Assembly (NCBI RefSeq): GCF_021278965.1
Contig: NZ_CP065589.1
Location: 253,001-317,000, forward strand
Reading direction: 5' to 3'
DNA length: 64,000 nt
Source of the DNA: Chryseobacterium capnotolerans
Lineage (GTDB): Bacteria > Bacteroidota > Bacteroidia > Flavobacteriales > Weeksellaceae
The notes under the pieces are model-generated. The model had not been told where the DNA came from. It saw only the letters and a list, made by a program, of their open reading frames with translations, and made no database searches. The position numbers and the translations under genes were made by a program. This document shows positions 27,604 to 36,319 of the stretch, piece by piece; within the stretch, counting starts at the first letter, position 1, and the number at the start of each line of letters is the position of its first letter.

Positions 27604-28506
27604 ATGGAAAATCAGGAGATTGAGATCTATAATACAGTCTCGGAGTATAATAAAATGGCAAATCATGAAACACTACACCCGTTGGTAAGTGTGATTGATT
27701 TCTCCAAATCAGATCCCATTTGTCAATATAGAAGAAAATTTGGCTTTTATACCGTTTTCCTGAAAGATGTGATGTGTGGAGACATGCAGTATGGAAAACA
27801 TAGTTACGACTATCAGGAAGGGACATTGGTTTTCATTGCCCCAGGTCAGACATACGGGATTTATAATAGAGAGAAATCTATTCAGCCGGCAGGCTTTGCT
27901 TTAATTTTTCATCCTGACCTTTTAAAAGGAACCAATCTTGGAAAAAATATAAAAGATTATAATTTCTTTTCCTATGATGTGCATGAAGCATTACACCTTT
28001 CGGAAAAAGAAAGAGAGATTATCCTGGACTGCTTTAAAAATATAAAGCATGAACTTGGCCAGTCAATAGATAAACACAGTAAATCATTAATTGTAAATAA
28101 TATTGAACTGTTTCTAAATTACTGCATGCGTTTTTATGACCGTCAGTTTATTACCAGAGACCATATCAATCAGGGACTGATCGGGAAATTTGAAAACCTT
28201 GTTGATGAGTATTTAAAATCAGATCATCCAAAAAATATAGGTTTTCCTATGGTAAATTACTTTGCAGAAAAACTGAACCTTTCAGCAAATTATTTTGGAG
28301 ACCTTATAAAAAAAGAATTAGGAATTTCTCCCCAGGAATTGATCCACAATAAACTCATAGATATAGCCAAAGAACAGATACTGGATCAAGGAAAATCGAT
28401 CAGTGAAATTTCTTATGATTTAGGCTTTAAATACCCACAGCACTTTACACGATTATTCAAAACGAAAGTAGGAATTTCTCCAAGTCAATACAAAACGCTG
28501 AATTGA
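27604..28506 (+). CDS. AraC family transcriptional regulator
   Basis: 300 residues. The N-terminal half is a cupin-like sensor (YDYQEGTLVFIAPGQTYGIYNREK). The C-terminal 100 residues hold two helix-turn-helix units: NYFAEKLNLSANYFGDLIKKELGISPQELIHNKLIDIAKEQIL and ISEISYDLGFKYPQHFTRLFKTKVGISPSQYK, the AraC/XylS signature. It diverges from the cupin/alcohol dehydrogenase operon with a 131-base gap, so that operon is the probable target; the inducer is unknown. The ATG at 27604 is chosen from the promoter position. Confidence 0.92.
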   Translation: MENQEIEIYNTVSEYNKMANHETLHPLVSVIDFSKSDPICQYRRKFGFYTVFLKDVMCGDMQYGKHSYDYQEGTLVFIAPGQTYGIYNREKSIQPAGFALIFHPDLLKGTNLGKNIKDYNFFSYDVHEALHLSEKEREIILDCFKNIKHELGQSIDKHSKSLIVNNIELFLNYCMRFYDRQFITRDHINQGLIGKFENLVDEYLKSDHPKNIGFPMVNYFAEKLNLSANYFGDLIKKELGISPQELIHNKLIDIAKEQILDQGKSISEISYDLGFKYPQHFTRLFKTKVGISPSQYKTLN

Positions 28507-28641
28507 TATAAGATCACATTAGAAATATCATTATAATATTTTGTGTTTGTATTAATATCTTGAGTTTTAATTAGCTGTATAAATTTTCTTTTTTCGAAAA
28601 ACAAGGTTATCTTTAAGGGTAAAAGCATTCACCATTTCAAA

Positions 28642-29985
28642 ATGAAATCACCACAGAAAGAAACCCATATATTCAATACGCGTTTTGGCATTATTACTGG
28701 ATGGAAGCAAGAGGGAGTAATAAGAGCTAAAAGTATTCGTTATGCCCGTTCCAAAAGGTTTCAAAAACCCGTTCCGGTTGAGCATTTTATTTTTGATAGC
28801 AGGCTTGAATATAAAGTTCCGGTTTGCCCACAGAAACTTAGTCCGCTTGTGGAAAAAATGATAGGAACAACACCGGTTGAAGAATTTGAACCTGAAGAAT
28901 CTACCCAATATCTTTCAGTAATTCGTCCTGATAAATTCCTTGAAAACGGAAAACTTGCTGTGATCGTCTGGATCCATGGCGGTTCTCATGAGATTGGGTG
29001 CGGAGATCTGCCTACCGCTGATCCTGCAGAATGGGTAAAAGAACAAAATATCATTGTGGTGACAGTTTCCTATCGCTTGGGGCTCTTTGGTTTTTTAGGC
29101 GGGGATGAAAAAAGACCTCCTAATCTAGGTCTGTTGGATATAATTGAAGCGTTAAAATGGATCAAAAGTAATATTGCAGACTTTGGCGGAGATCCGGAAA
29201 ATGTTACCCTGTTTGGGCAGTCTTCAGGAGGAGATGCAATAGCACATCTGATGATATCAGAAGGAGCCGATGATTTATTTCAACGGGTAATTATTCAGAG
29301 TGCGCCTTTGGGATTACGGCATAAAAGACAGAAAATGTCTGCTGAATTTTTAAAGAAGACAGAAGAGATTAAAGATGAGACAGATGTTTATAAAATGATG
29401 GAAGAGTACGGAAAGTTTGTTCCATCTGTTATAAAATATGGTTTGAAAGCAGCAATGCCTTTTGGGACCCAATATGGATATCAGCCATTATGCAAAGAAG
29501 AAGAGTCCGTTGAGAAATGGCGTGAAAATGCTAAAAAATATGATGTTCTGATTGGCTTGAATAATGATGAGACTGCATTTTATCTCAAAACTTCAGAAGC
29601 TTTAAATAAATATTTAGGGAAAGGATTGGGATTAAAGATCTTGGATAAAACCGTTGAAAAAACGACAGACATGATCTATGGTGCTCCGGCCAGACAATTT
29701 GCAGAAAATTATGCCAGAGGCGGTGGAAATGTTTATCTATTCAGGATGTATTCCAGATTAGAAGATAATCATATTGGAGCACCGCACTGTATTGATCTTC
29801 CACTTATTTTTGGAAATGAATCTGCCTGGAAATCTTCTGAACTACTGAAAAATATCCCTTGGGAGCGTATTCACGACAATGGAAAGAAACTAAGAGCACT
29901 TTGGGCAGAATTTGCAAGAACAGGACACATATCCGACTCGTCAGAACGTCCAGAAATTCTGGAACTCAGAAAAGTTGAGGTTTAA
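28642..29985 (+). CDS. carboxylesterase type B family protein
   Basis: 447-residue alpha/beta-hydrolase. The oxyanion-hole segment AVIVWIHGGSHEIG and the nucleophile elbow GQSSGG with Ser194 are plain, preceded by GLLDIIEALKWIKSNIADFGGDPENVTLFG, the carboxylesterase signature. The catalytic His is probably in IGAPHCIDLPLIFG. No signal peptide is visible, so the enzyme is probably cytoplasmic. It hydrolyses carboxylic esters; the physiological substrate is unknown. It stands alone, 135 bases after the AraC-type gene on the same strand. Confidence 0.92.
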   Translation: MKSPQKETHIFNTRFGIITGWKQEGVIRAKSIRYARSKRFQKPVPVEHFIFDSRLEYKVPVCPQKLSPLVEKMIGTTPVEEFEPEESTQYLSVIRPDKFLENGKLAVIVWIHGGSHEIGCGDLPTADPAEWVKEQNIIVVTVSYRLGLFGFLGGDEKRPPNLGLLDIIEALKWIKSNIADFGGDPENVTLFGQSSGGDAIAHLMISEGADDLFQRVIIQSAPLGLRHKRQKMSAEFLKKTEEIKDETDVYKMMEEYGKFVPSVIKYGLKAAMPFGTQYGYQPLCKEEESVEKWRENAKKYDVLIGLNNDETAFYLKTSEALNKYLGKGLGLKILDKTVEKTTDMIYGAPARQFAENYARGGGNVYLFRMYSRLEDNHIGAPHCIDLPLIFGNESAWKSSELLKNIPWERIHDNGKKLRALWAEFARTGHISDSSERPEILELRKVEV

Positions 29986-30079
29986 TTGAACCATAGAATT
30001 TAATATTTCAACGATTCTATTTCCTGCTGTTTATGATTTGATTATTAGGTAGATGATATTAAGGTGTTGGTAGATTATA

Positions 30080-30113
30080 TTGAATAATAATTGTAATATA
30101 TTGTTTATATTTG
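30080..30113 (+). promoter_or_regulatory. promoter of the double-glycine peptide gene
   Basis: TTG at 30080-30082 and TATATTTG at 30106-30113 with 23 bases between, then 27 bases to the ATG. Confidence 0.6.
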
Positions 30114-30140
30114 AGTTACAAATTCAAAAAAATAATAATT

Positions 30141-30308
30141 ATGAAAATCAAGAAATCTTTCAGTGCACGAAAAATGGATCGTCAGGAACTTAAAAATGTA
30201 AATGGCGGAATCATCATCAGAGGCAATACCTGCTGCTTTTATAACGAAGATAATTTCTGTTGTGAGTGGGCTCCTGATCTATGGAGTTGTAGAGGTATCA
30301 AATGCTAA
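30141..30308 (+). CDS. bacteriocin-like peptide with double-glycine leader
   Basis: 55-residue precursor. The leader MKIKKSFSARKMDRQELKNV ends in NGG (Gly22-Gly23), matching the ELxxINGG cleavage motif recognised by peptidase-containing ABC transporters (C39 family). The predicted 32-residue mature peptide has six cysteines at residues 31, 32, 40, 41, 50 and 55 (pattern CC, CC, C, C), which suggests three disulfides. A longer frame from 30111 would start on the promoter itself, so the ATG at 30141 is chosen. It has its own promoter and terminator, with no immunity or C39 exporter gene next to it; the ABC exporter at 37.6 kb lacks a C39 domain. Activity is unproven. Confidence 0.85.
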   Translation: MKIKKSFSARKMDRQELKNVNGGIIIRGNTCCFYNEDNFCCEWAPDLWSCRGIKC

Positions 30309-30326
30309 TACCTAAATATAAAATAT

Positions 30327-30358
30327 AAAGCGTACTTTTTAATGAAGTACGCTTTTTT
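30327..30358. terminator. bidirectional terminator after the peptide gene
   Basis: Eleven-base stem AAAGCGTACTT / AAGTACGCTTT with a seven-base loop and a T tail; it also abuts the stop of the convergent alpha-amylase gene. Confidence 0.9.
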
Positions 30359-30360
30359 AT

Positions 30361-31833
30361 TTATTCTGAAATCCAAACGCTTACATTTCCGGCAGGTACA
30401 GGAAAATCTCCCCAACCATTTTCATCAATGGTTACTTTATTTTTAAATCTTTTCAAAAGGTCTTTAAATTTTTTACCGGCATAACGTTTTCCCATTTCCA
30501 TTGGTTTGTTGTAAGAATCTTTATTACTCAGCACTACAGCACAGCCTGTATGATGGTCATCTCCTTCACGGATCCATCCAATACAATTGGCATCTTCAAA
30601 ATAGTCCCGTTGTTCCCCATAAGCATACTCCTTTCTGGCTTTCAGAAGCTCTTCAATACCATCTATTTTCGGTATAAAGATTTCCTGATCATTTCCTGCT
30701 CTGTCTTTGTCGATATAATGTGCACCATACAAGTCCGGATAAAAAACACATGGATAACCATCTTTTCGCAATAAGATCAAAGCATAAGCAATAGGCTTAA
30801 ACCATGATTCAACAGGAGCTTCCAGGTCCTGAAGAGGCTGTGTGTCATGATTAGCCACCAGGCTTACGGAATGCAAAGGATCTGTCTGGGTGAGTGTTTC
30901 ATCAAAGATTTTTCTGAGATCATAGGAAGCACCTTCTTTGGATGCATTATGAAAATTATTCTGTAATGAACTGTCAAAAAGACTCATGCAGCCTTCAGTT
31001 ACTTCAATATATTTTTGAAGCAGATGAAGATATCCCGGAGCCCAGTATTCCCCTACGGCAAAAATATTTTTTCCAGTGTTGGAGCGAAGTAGAGTAAGCC
31101 ATTCTTTATAAAAATCAAAGGAAATATGCTTTAAGGCATCAAGACGGACGCCATCAAAATCTGTTTCGTCAAAATACCACTTTGCCCAATTGTTGAGTTC
31201 TTCTCTCACAAAAGGATTTCTGTGCTCAATGTCATTATACATGAGATAATCATAATTCCCCTTTTCATCATGGATCATCTCTTCCCAGTTGTCACCATAT
31301 TCAGACTGTATTTTATAAATATGAGACTCCATACCTTCTGCATAATCTACACCGCTGAAACATGTGAAATTCCATTCAAAATCTGAATATCTTTTTTCTC
31401 TTCCGGGAAAAGTGAATTTTGTATAGGATTCTATTTCAAATGTATCTGAGATTACTTTTTCCCTGTTGTCTTCATCCACTTTTACAACATTGAATTTTTC
31501 TAGTTCATCACCACCTGCTTTGTGTCCCAATACAATGTCTACAATGACTTCAATATTTTGTTTTTTTAAAGCTTTGATCGCTTTTAAATATTCCTTTTTA
31601 GTGCCATATTTGGTTGGGATAGTTCCTTTCTGATCAAACTCTCCAAGATCATAAAGATCATAGGAGTCATATCCTACCGAATATCCGCCATTTGTCCCTT
31701 TATAGGCAGGCGGAAACCAGACAGAAGTTATTCCCAGCTTAGCTAGATATTTAGACTGTTTCTCAGCTTCTTTCCATAGCTTTCCATCACCTTCAGAGTA
31801 CCAGTGGAAAAACTGAATCATTGTTGGGTTCAT
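30361..31833 (-). CDS. cytoplasmic alpha-amylase, GH13 family
   Basis: 490 residues without a signal peptide, so intracellular. The GH13 catalytic triad is visible: nucleophile Asp232 (FDGVRLDALKH), acid/base Glu262 (FAVGEYWAP) and Asp330 (LVANHDTQP). Region I is VDIVLGHKAGGD. The length and the GVDYAEGMESHIYKIQSE-type insert match the AmyS/AmyA cytoplasmic subgroup (GH13_5), which hydrolyses internal alpha-1,4 bonds of starch-like glucans or maltodextrins. The start at 31833 (ATG) is preferred to a TTG nine codons upstream. It is a single gene, 50 bases downstream of the dinB stop. Confidence 0.94.
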   Translation of the reverse strand: MNPTMIQFFHWYSEGDGKLWKEAEKQSKYLAKLGITSVWFPPAYKGTNGGYSVGYDSYDLYDLGEFDQKGTIPTKYGTKKEYLKAIKALKKQNIEVIVDIVLGHKAGGDELEKFNVVKVDEDNREKVISDTFEIESYTKFTFPGREKRYSDFEWNFTCFSGVDYAEGMESHIYKIQSEYGDNWEEMIHDEKGNYDYLMYNDIEHRNPFVREELNNWAKWYFDETDFDGVRLDALKHISFDFYKEWLTLLRSNTGKNIFAVGEYWAPGYLHLLQKYIEVTEGCMSLFDSSLQNNFHNASKEGASYDLRKIFDETLTQTDPLHSVSLVANHDTQPLQDLEAPVESWFKPIAYALILLRKDGYPCVFYPDLYGAHYIDKDRAGNDQEIFIPKIDGIEELLKARKEYAYGEQRDYFEDANCIGWIREGDDHHTGCAVVLSNKDSYNKPMEMGKRYAGKKFKDLLKRFKNKVTIDENGWGDFPVPAGNVSVWISE

Positions 31834-31883
31834 ATAATTTTGCTTATTTGGTGTATACAAGTTAGCAAAAAAAATATAACCTG

Positions 31884-32978
31884 TTAATTTTCGAATTCTT
31901 TAAACGGAATTTTTAGTTGAACGGAAACCAGTTTTTTTTCTTCCGTATTCAGTTGAGAAAGTGACAATCCAAGTAAACGGACTGCTTTATCAAAAGGGCG
32001 AAGTTCCCAGAGTTTTTTCCCAGTAGTAAAATACTCTTCAGGAGATGTGAAGTATTCTTCTCTGGTTATACTTCTGGTAAAAAGAGAAAAATCTTTATAC
32101 TTAATTTTTAAGGTTAAAGTTCGTCCTAGAATATTGTTTTTTTGTAAACGTTGATGAAGTTCCTGACTCAGGCTTTCCAGCTTTTCATTGATCTGCTGTT
32201 CATCAAAAAGATCTTCAAAAAAAGTTCTTTCCACTGCCACACTTTTCTGAATCCGGTGAGGTTTTACTTCAGAAGTATGAATACCACGAACGACATTGTA
32301 ATAATGCTTTCCTGATTTTCCAAAGATTCTTACCAGGTCTTCCAAAGGTCTTTTCTTTAAATCTTTTCCTTTATAAATGCCTAAACTAAACATTTTGTTA
32401 GCGGTAACCTTTCCTACACCATAAAATTTTTCCACAGGTAATTCTTCCAGAAAACCTTCCACTTTATCTGGATGAATGGTTTTCTGACCATTAGGTTTAT
32501 TAATGTCAGAAGCTACTTTGGCCAGGAATTTATTCACAGAAATTCCTGCAGAAGCCGTTAAACCTGTCTTCTCAAATATTTTCTGACGAATTTCTCTGGC
32601 GATCTGGTTGGCAGATTCTATTTCTTTTTTATTTTCGGTGACATCCAGGTAAGCTTCATCCAGGGAAAGTGGTTCCACAAGATCGGTATATTCATAGAAG
32701 ATCTCACGGATCATCTTCGAAATTTCTTTATATCGAGTAAATCTAGGAGGTACAAATATCAGGTCAGGACATTTTTCCTTTGCCGTTTTACTAGGCATGG
32801 CGGAACGAACTCCATATTTTCTGGCTTCATAGCTTGCTGCTGCCACTACACCACGGTGCTGGCCTCCCACTGCAATAGGTTTCCCTTTCAGTGAAGGATT
32901 GTCATGCTGCTCTACAGAAGCATAAAATGCGTCCATATCCACGTGAATAATTTTACGAAGCGGCAAAGAAAAATCCAT
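31884..32978 (-). CDS. dinB: DNA polymerase IV (Y family)
   Basis: 364-residue translesion polymerase. Catalytic carboxylates are Asp14 (HVDMDAFYASVE) and Asp107/Glu108 (PLSLDEAYLDV). The YEARKYGVRSAMPS finger motif and the helix-hairpin-helix GVGKVTANKMFSLGI are typical. The C-terminal little-finger domain is present, ending in IPFKEFEN with no clear clamp-binding extension. It bypasses lesions during replication. A -7 element lies only four bases upstream of the ATG, which suggests a leaderless transcript. The gap to the next gene upstream holds a heptamer repeat pair. Confidence 0.96.
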   Translation of the reverse strand: MDFSLPLRKIIHVDMDAFYASVEQHDNPSLKGKPIAVGGQHRGVVAAASYEARKYGVRSAMPSKTAKEKCPDLIFVPPRFTRYKEISKMIREIFYEYTDLVEPLSLDEAYLDVTENKKEIESANQIAREIRQKIFEKTGLTASAGISVNKFLAKVASDINKPNGQKTIHPDKVEGFLEELPVEKFYGVGKVTANKMFSLGIYKGKDLKKRPLEDLVRIFGKSGKHYYNVVRGIHTSEVKPHRIQKSVAVERTFFEDLFDEQQINEKLESLSQELHQRLQKNNILGRTLTLKIKYKDFSLFTRSITREEYFTSPEEYFTTGKKLWELRPFDKAVRLLGLSLSQLNTEEKKLVSVQLKIPFKEFEN

Positions 32979-32982
32979 ATCA

Positions 32983-32990
32983 CAAAGATA
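32983..32990 (-). promoter_or_regulatory. -7 promoter element TATCTTTG at the dinB start
   Basis: Exact TAnnTTTG match on the minus strand, ending four bases before the dinB ATG (32978), so transcription would start at or next to the start codon. Confidence 0.5.
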
Positions 32991-33026
32991 TGGATTCCTG
33001 TATTGATGGTGAAGTATTTATGGAAA

Positions 33027-33156
33027 GGAAGCTGGAAGAGGGAAGTTAACGAGGACCATAAGACAACTTTCTGTCAATTGACTGAAAAGTAATTAAAAAG
33101 AAAACAAATAGTCTATAAGGCTCCAATTACTTCCTGCCTCCATCTTCCCGCCTCCC
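33027..33156. repeat. inverted pair of GGAAGNN-type heptamer arrays
   Basis: Left array 33027-33054: GGAAGCT, GGAAGAG, GGAAGTT, AACGAGG. Right array 33129-33156: ACTTCCT, GCCTCCA, TCTTCCC, GCCTCCC, the complementary heptamer on the other strand. Between them lies about 75 bases including the palindrome GTCAATTGAC. No gene is present between dinB and the acetyltransferase gene. Confidence 0.75.
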
Positions 33157-33161
33157 GCATT

Positions 33162-33617
33162 TTACGGCTTCAGTCTCATCGTAAGAAGATGAGGTTCGAA
33201 ACCAGCTTTTTCATACGCTTTTACAGCAGATGCATTTTCAGCGTAAACATCCAGTCTTATTTCTGAAATTCCTTTGGATTTTGACCAGTTGATAAGTTCA
33301 TCAGTAATTATTTTATTGATGCCTTTCCCTCTGTATTCTGGTTTTACATACATAAAGCCTAAGTACGCATAGCTTTTAAATTGATTATAATCTTTCTCTG
33401 ATTTTTTGATCAGGGCATACCCTGAAGCAATAATTTCGTCATCGTTTTCTACAACAATTAATGTGGCATCAGGTGATTGTATGAATTCATTCAGATCGTA
33501 ATAATGAATTTCGCCATCAATTAATGTACTGTTGAAAGGTCTTTCCGCTGAAACAATTCCCTGTTCAAAGGTTAAAAGGATTTCTAAATCTTGTGCTGTA
33601 GCTTCTCTTGTAGTCAT
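33162..33617 (-). CDS. GNAT family N-acetyltransferase
   Basis: 151 residues, one GNAT domain. The acetyl-CoA loop is YVKPEYRGKGINKIITDELI, preceded by the strand SYAYLGFMYV; the tail DVYAENASAVKAYEKAGFEP is the standard last motif. The pattern resembles RimI-like small-molecule or protein acetyltransferases; the substrate is unknown. It is transcribed alone: a terminator separates it from the thioredoxin-like gene upstream, and the repeat element lies just past its stop. Confidence 0.92.
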   Translation of the reverse strand: MTTREATAQDLEILLTFEQGIVSAERPFNSTLIDGEIHYYDLNEFIQSPDATLIVVENDDEIIASGYALIKKSEKDYNQFKSYAYLGFMYVKPEYRGKGINKIITDELINWSKSKGISEIRLDVYAENASAVKAYEKAGFEPHLLTMRLKP

Positions 33618-33633
33618 GGTGTAAAAAATAAGT

Positions 33634-33675
33634 GAAGTTTAAACACTCCATAAAAAAGTAGAGTGTTTAAACTTC
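33634..33675 (-). terminator. terminator of the thioredoxin-like gene
   Basis: Perfect 15-base stem GAAGTTTAAACACTC and its reverse complement with a 12-base loop, T-rich beyond it on the minus strand. Confidence 0.82.
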
Positions 33676-33696
33676 AAGGTTTTTGATGTTTTAAAA

Positions 33697-34212
33697 TTAT
33701 TTTAAAAGATTATCAATGGTCTGTTGGATTTCTGGATCTTCCGGAGAAATCGCATAATATTTTGCAATCGCTGATTTCTGATCAATAATCATATATCTGG
33801 GAATCCAGTTCAGATCTACATAATTATTGAAATCATTTTTCCAGCCTGATGCAAACCAGTAATTATCTTTATCTTTCATATTGAATCTTACAAGACTCTT
33901 GTCAAATCCTTCTTTAGATCTTTCCAGTGATAGGAAAACAAAGTCAACATTAGGATTGTTTTTTTCTAATATTTCGGCTTTTGGAAGTGCCTGAAGACAA
34001 TCTCTGCACCATCCTGCCCAAAAATCAATCACTAAAACTTTTCCTTTATGCTGATCAAGAATTTCCTGAATGGTAATGGTTTTTCCATCCTCATCTTCCA
34101 GTTTTTGCTGTAAGGCTTCTTTGGAAAATCCGGTCTTAAGAATAGTAGGCGTTTTCTGTGCATAGCTTAAGCCGAACAAACCTACCATAAAAATTAATAA
34201 CAACTTTCTCAT
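33697..34212 (-). CDS. TlpA-like thioredoxin-fold protein
   Basis: 171 residues. Signal peptide MRKLLLIFMVGLFGLSYAQ directs it to the periplasm. The thioredoxin fold carries the redox motif WCRDC (Cys69, Cys72) after KGKVLVIDFWAGW, and the cis-proline segment NWIPRYMI. This is the TlpA/ResA pattern: a periplasmic thiol-disulfide reductase used in cytochrome c maturation or oxidative-stress repair. It has its own -7 element 18 bases upstream and a strong terminator, so it is a single-gene unit. Confidence 0.93.
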   Translation of the reverse strand: MRKLLLIFMVGLFGLSYAQKTPTILKTGFSKEALQQKLEDEDGKTITIQEILDQHKGKVLVIDFWAGWCRDCLQALPKAEILEKNNPNVDFVFLSLERSKEGFDKSLVRFNMKDKDNYWFASGWKNDFNNYVDLNWIPRYMIIDQKSAIAKYYAISPEDPEIQQTIDNLLK

Positions 34213-34230
34213 TCTACAATTTCATTTACA

Positions 34231-34238
34231 CAAAACTA
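34231..34238 (-). promoter_or_regulatory. -7 promoter element TAGTTTTG (minus strand)
   Basis: Exact TAnnTTTG match 18 bases before the start of the TlpA-like gene. Confidence 0.6.
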
Positions 34239-34386
34239 AGCAATGAATGCCAATTCAGGATTGTTTTTTTTATGAAATGGGAAAAATTTATATTATTGAC
34301 AATTTCTATGGATCTTGTATAGATATTGATGAGGATAAATTACCTCTGAGAGTAAGCTATATTTTTTTAGATTGACACAGTGGTCT

Positions 34387-35202
34387 CTAGTGATAGTTTT
34401 TAATCAAGCCTTTCACTATGGTAATTACATTCGGCATTGCTTTATTTGCTGCATTTAAAACTTCTTCATGAGAAACAGCAAAAGCAATATCCGGTCCGCC
34501 AAGATCTGTAATAACAGACATGCAGAATACATCCATTCCCATGTGTCTGGCAACAATGACCTCTGGCACGGTACTCATTCCTACCATATCTCCGCCAATG
34601 GCTTTAATCATTCCATATTCAGCAGGAGTTTCAAAAGTGGGCCCCTGAAGGGCAACGTAGATTCCCTGATGGGCTTTAATATTGTTATCTGCAGCAGTTT
34701 GTTCCGCCACAGCAATCATTTTTTTGCTGTAAGGCTCACTCATATCCACAAATCGTGGTCCAAGCTCATCAATATTTTGGCCTCGAAGCGGATGTTCAGG
34801 CATCATATTGATATGATCTTTTAAAATAACGATATCTGCAATGCTGTAAGCTGGATTTACTCCACCACAAGCATTGGAAAGAATAAGATTTTTAATGCCT
34901 AATAGATGAAAAACTCTTACAGGAAAGGTCACCGTTTCCATAGAATGTCCTTCATAGTAATGAAAGCGGCCACTCATCATCAACACTTTTTTCCCTTCTA
35001 ATATTCCATAGATAAGTTTTCCGGTATGTCCTACCACTGTGGTCTGTGGAAAATGAGGAATATCTTTGTACTCTAAAACATGGATCGGTTCTACTTCATT
35101 CTGCAGTTTTCCAAGTCCGGATCCTAAAACAACAGCAAAATCAGGAGTATCCTGAATGATATTTCTGATGAAATCAGCTGTCTCTTTAATTTTTTCTAAC
35201 AT
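34387..35202 (-). CDS. punA: purine-nucleoside phosphorylase
   Basis: 271 residues, trimeric-type purine nucleoside phosphorylase (PNP/MTAP family). Phosphate-binding elements are VVLGSGLGKL and VVGHTGKL, then SGRFHYYEGHS. The active-site loop LSNACGGVNPAYSIADIVIL and the purine-binding region GPTFETPAEYGMI, MVGMSTVPEVIVARHMG, SVITDLGG complete the family pattern. It cleaves inosine or guanosine with phosphate to base and ribose-1-phosphate for salvage. The start overlaps the 3' end of lpxK by 17 bases, so the two are translationally coupled. Confidence 0.95.
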   Translation of the reverse strand: MLEKIKETADFIRNIIQDTPDFAVVLGSGLGKLQNEVEPIHVLEYKDIPHFPQTTVVGHTGKLIYGILEGKKVLMMSGRFHYYEGHSMETVTFPVRVFHLLGIKNLILSNACGGVNPAYSIADIVILKDHINMMPEHPLRGQNIDELGPRFVDMSEPYSKKMIAVAEQTAADNNIKAHQGIYVALQGPTFETPAEYGMIKAIGGDMVGMSTVPEVIVARHMGMDVFCMSVITDLGGPDIAFAVSHEEVLNAANKAMPNVITIVKGLIKNYH

Positions 35203-36211
35203 AATCTAAGATGATTTGATTGAATTCTTCCTTTTTATCAATAATGACATTGATAGGCCAGTAGTAAACAATTTCTCTAAGATAGTCAAAAGTTTTTAGA
35301 CGAACGTAATCCTTCTCTGTGGTTAATATCAGTTTATATTCTCCCAATTTTTTATACTCTGCAAGGATTTTTTTAATATCATCATCCGTGAAATTATGAT
35401 GATCTCTAAATTTCAGATGGGTAACCCTTTTTGAGAATTTTGCCAGATGTTCCAATAATGGTTTTGGATTGGCAATTCCGGTAATCAGTAAAATGTCGTA
35501 ATAGTTCAGATTGTTATCCGGAAGCATTTTATCCTTTCCATATACATTTTCATCATAACCAATGGATGAAAAGAATACTTTTTGGTTGTAAGAAGGTCTG
35601 ATCCTTGAAATATAATATCTTTTGGTTTCCTCCGTCAGTTCATCAGGGCATTTGCTGACCATAATGATATCTGCTCTCTTTGAGCCCGCTCTGGATTCTC
35701 TAAGATCTCCGGCAGGAAGAAGATAGTCTTTAAAAAACGGCTCATTAAAATCGGTCATCAGAATATTGAATCCCGCTTTGATAGCACGATGCTGCATGGC
35801 ATCATCCAATATCAGCACGCCAAGATCCATATCTTCGATCACTTTTTTAGCGCCAGGAACACGTTCTTCGGAAACAGCGATAACAAAACGGTTTTTAAAA
35901 CGTTCAAAAAGCTGCATGGCTTCATCCCCTACAATCTTGTAGTTGCTTTCATAATTCGTAACCTCGTAGCCTTTGGTTAACCTTCCGTAGCCTCGTGAAA
36001 GGACTCCGGTTCTGTAATGTTTGGATAAATATTGAGCGAGATACATCACCATTGGTGATTTTCCGCTTCCGCCCACAGAAAGATTCCCGACATTGATTAT
36101 CGGTGTCTTAAATTTTGTCGACTTAAAAATCCCCAAATCATACATTGTGTTTCGGATACCCGTTACCATATGATAAGCAAGGGAAAAAGGATAAAGGTAC
36201 CATCTTTTCAT
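35186..36211 (-). CDS. lpxK: tetraacyldisaccharide 4'-kinase
   Basis: 341 residues. It phosphorylates the 4' position of the lipid A disaccharide at the inner face of the inner membrane. The P-loop is visible in INVGNLSVGGSGKSPMV (about residues 39-54), followed by GVLSRGYGR, VGDEAMQL and LILDDAMQHRAIKAG, all LpxK hallmarks. The N-terminal YPFSLAYHMVTGIRN segment is the membrane-associated helix. A -7 element ends seven bases before the ATG. It is divergent from truA and in an operon with the purine phosphorylase gene. Confidence 0.96.
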   Translation of the reverse strand: MKRWYLYPFSLAYHMVTGIRNTMYDLGIFKSTKFKTPIINVGNLSVGGSGKSPMVMYLAQYLSKHYRTGVLSRGYGRLTKGYEVTNYESNYKIVGDEAMQLFERFKNRFVIAVSEERVPGAKKVIEDMDLGVLILDDAMQHRAIKAGFNILMTDFNEPFFKDYLLPAGDLRESRAGSKRADIIMVSKCPDELTEETKRYYISRIRPSYNQKVFFSSIGYDENVYGKDKMLPDNNLNYYDILLITGIANPKPLLEHLAKFSKRVTHLKFRDHHNFTDDDIKKILAEYKKLGEYKLILTTEKDYVRLKTFDYLREIVYYWPINVIIDKKEEFNQIILDYVRKN

Positions 36212-36218
36212 ACGATTG

Positions 36219-36226
36219 CAAAAATA
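36219..36226 (-). promoter_or_regulatory. -7 promoter element TATTTTTG of lpxK
   Basis: Exact TAnnTTTG match on the minus strand; only seven bases separate it from the lpxK ATG, so the leader is very short or absent. Confidence 0.55.
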
Positions 36227-36293
36227 GGAATTTTCATAAGCATTAGAGTAATATTCTCAAAGACTTTTCAACAAATATTTCGTTAAATTAAAG

Positions 36294-36301
36294 TATTTTT
36301 G
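36294..36301 (+). promoter_or_regulatory. -7 promoter element TATTTTTG of truA
   Basis: Exact TAnnTTTG match. It overlaps a possible TTG start at 36299, ruling that start out, and is 18 bases before the TTG at 36320. Confidence 0.6.
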
Positions 36302-36319
36302 TGGAGTTATTACAATACA

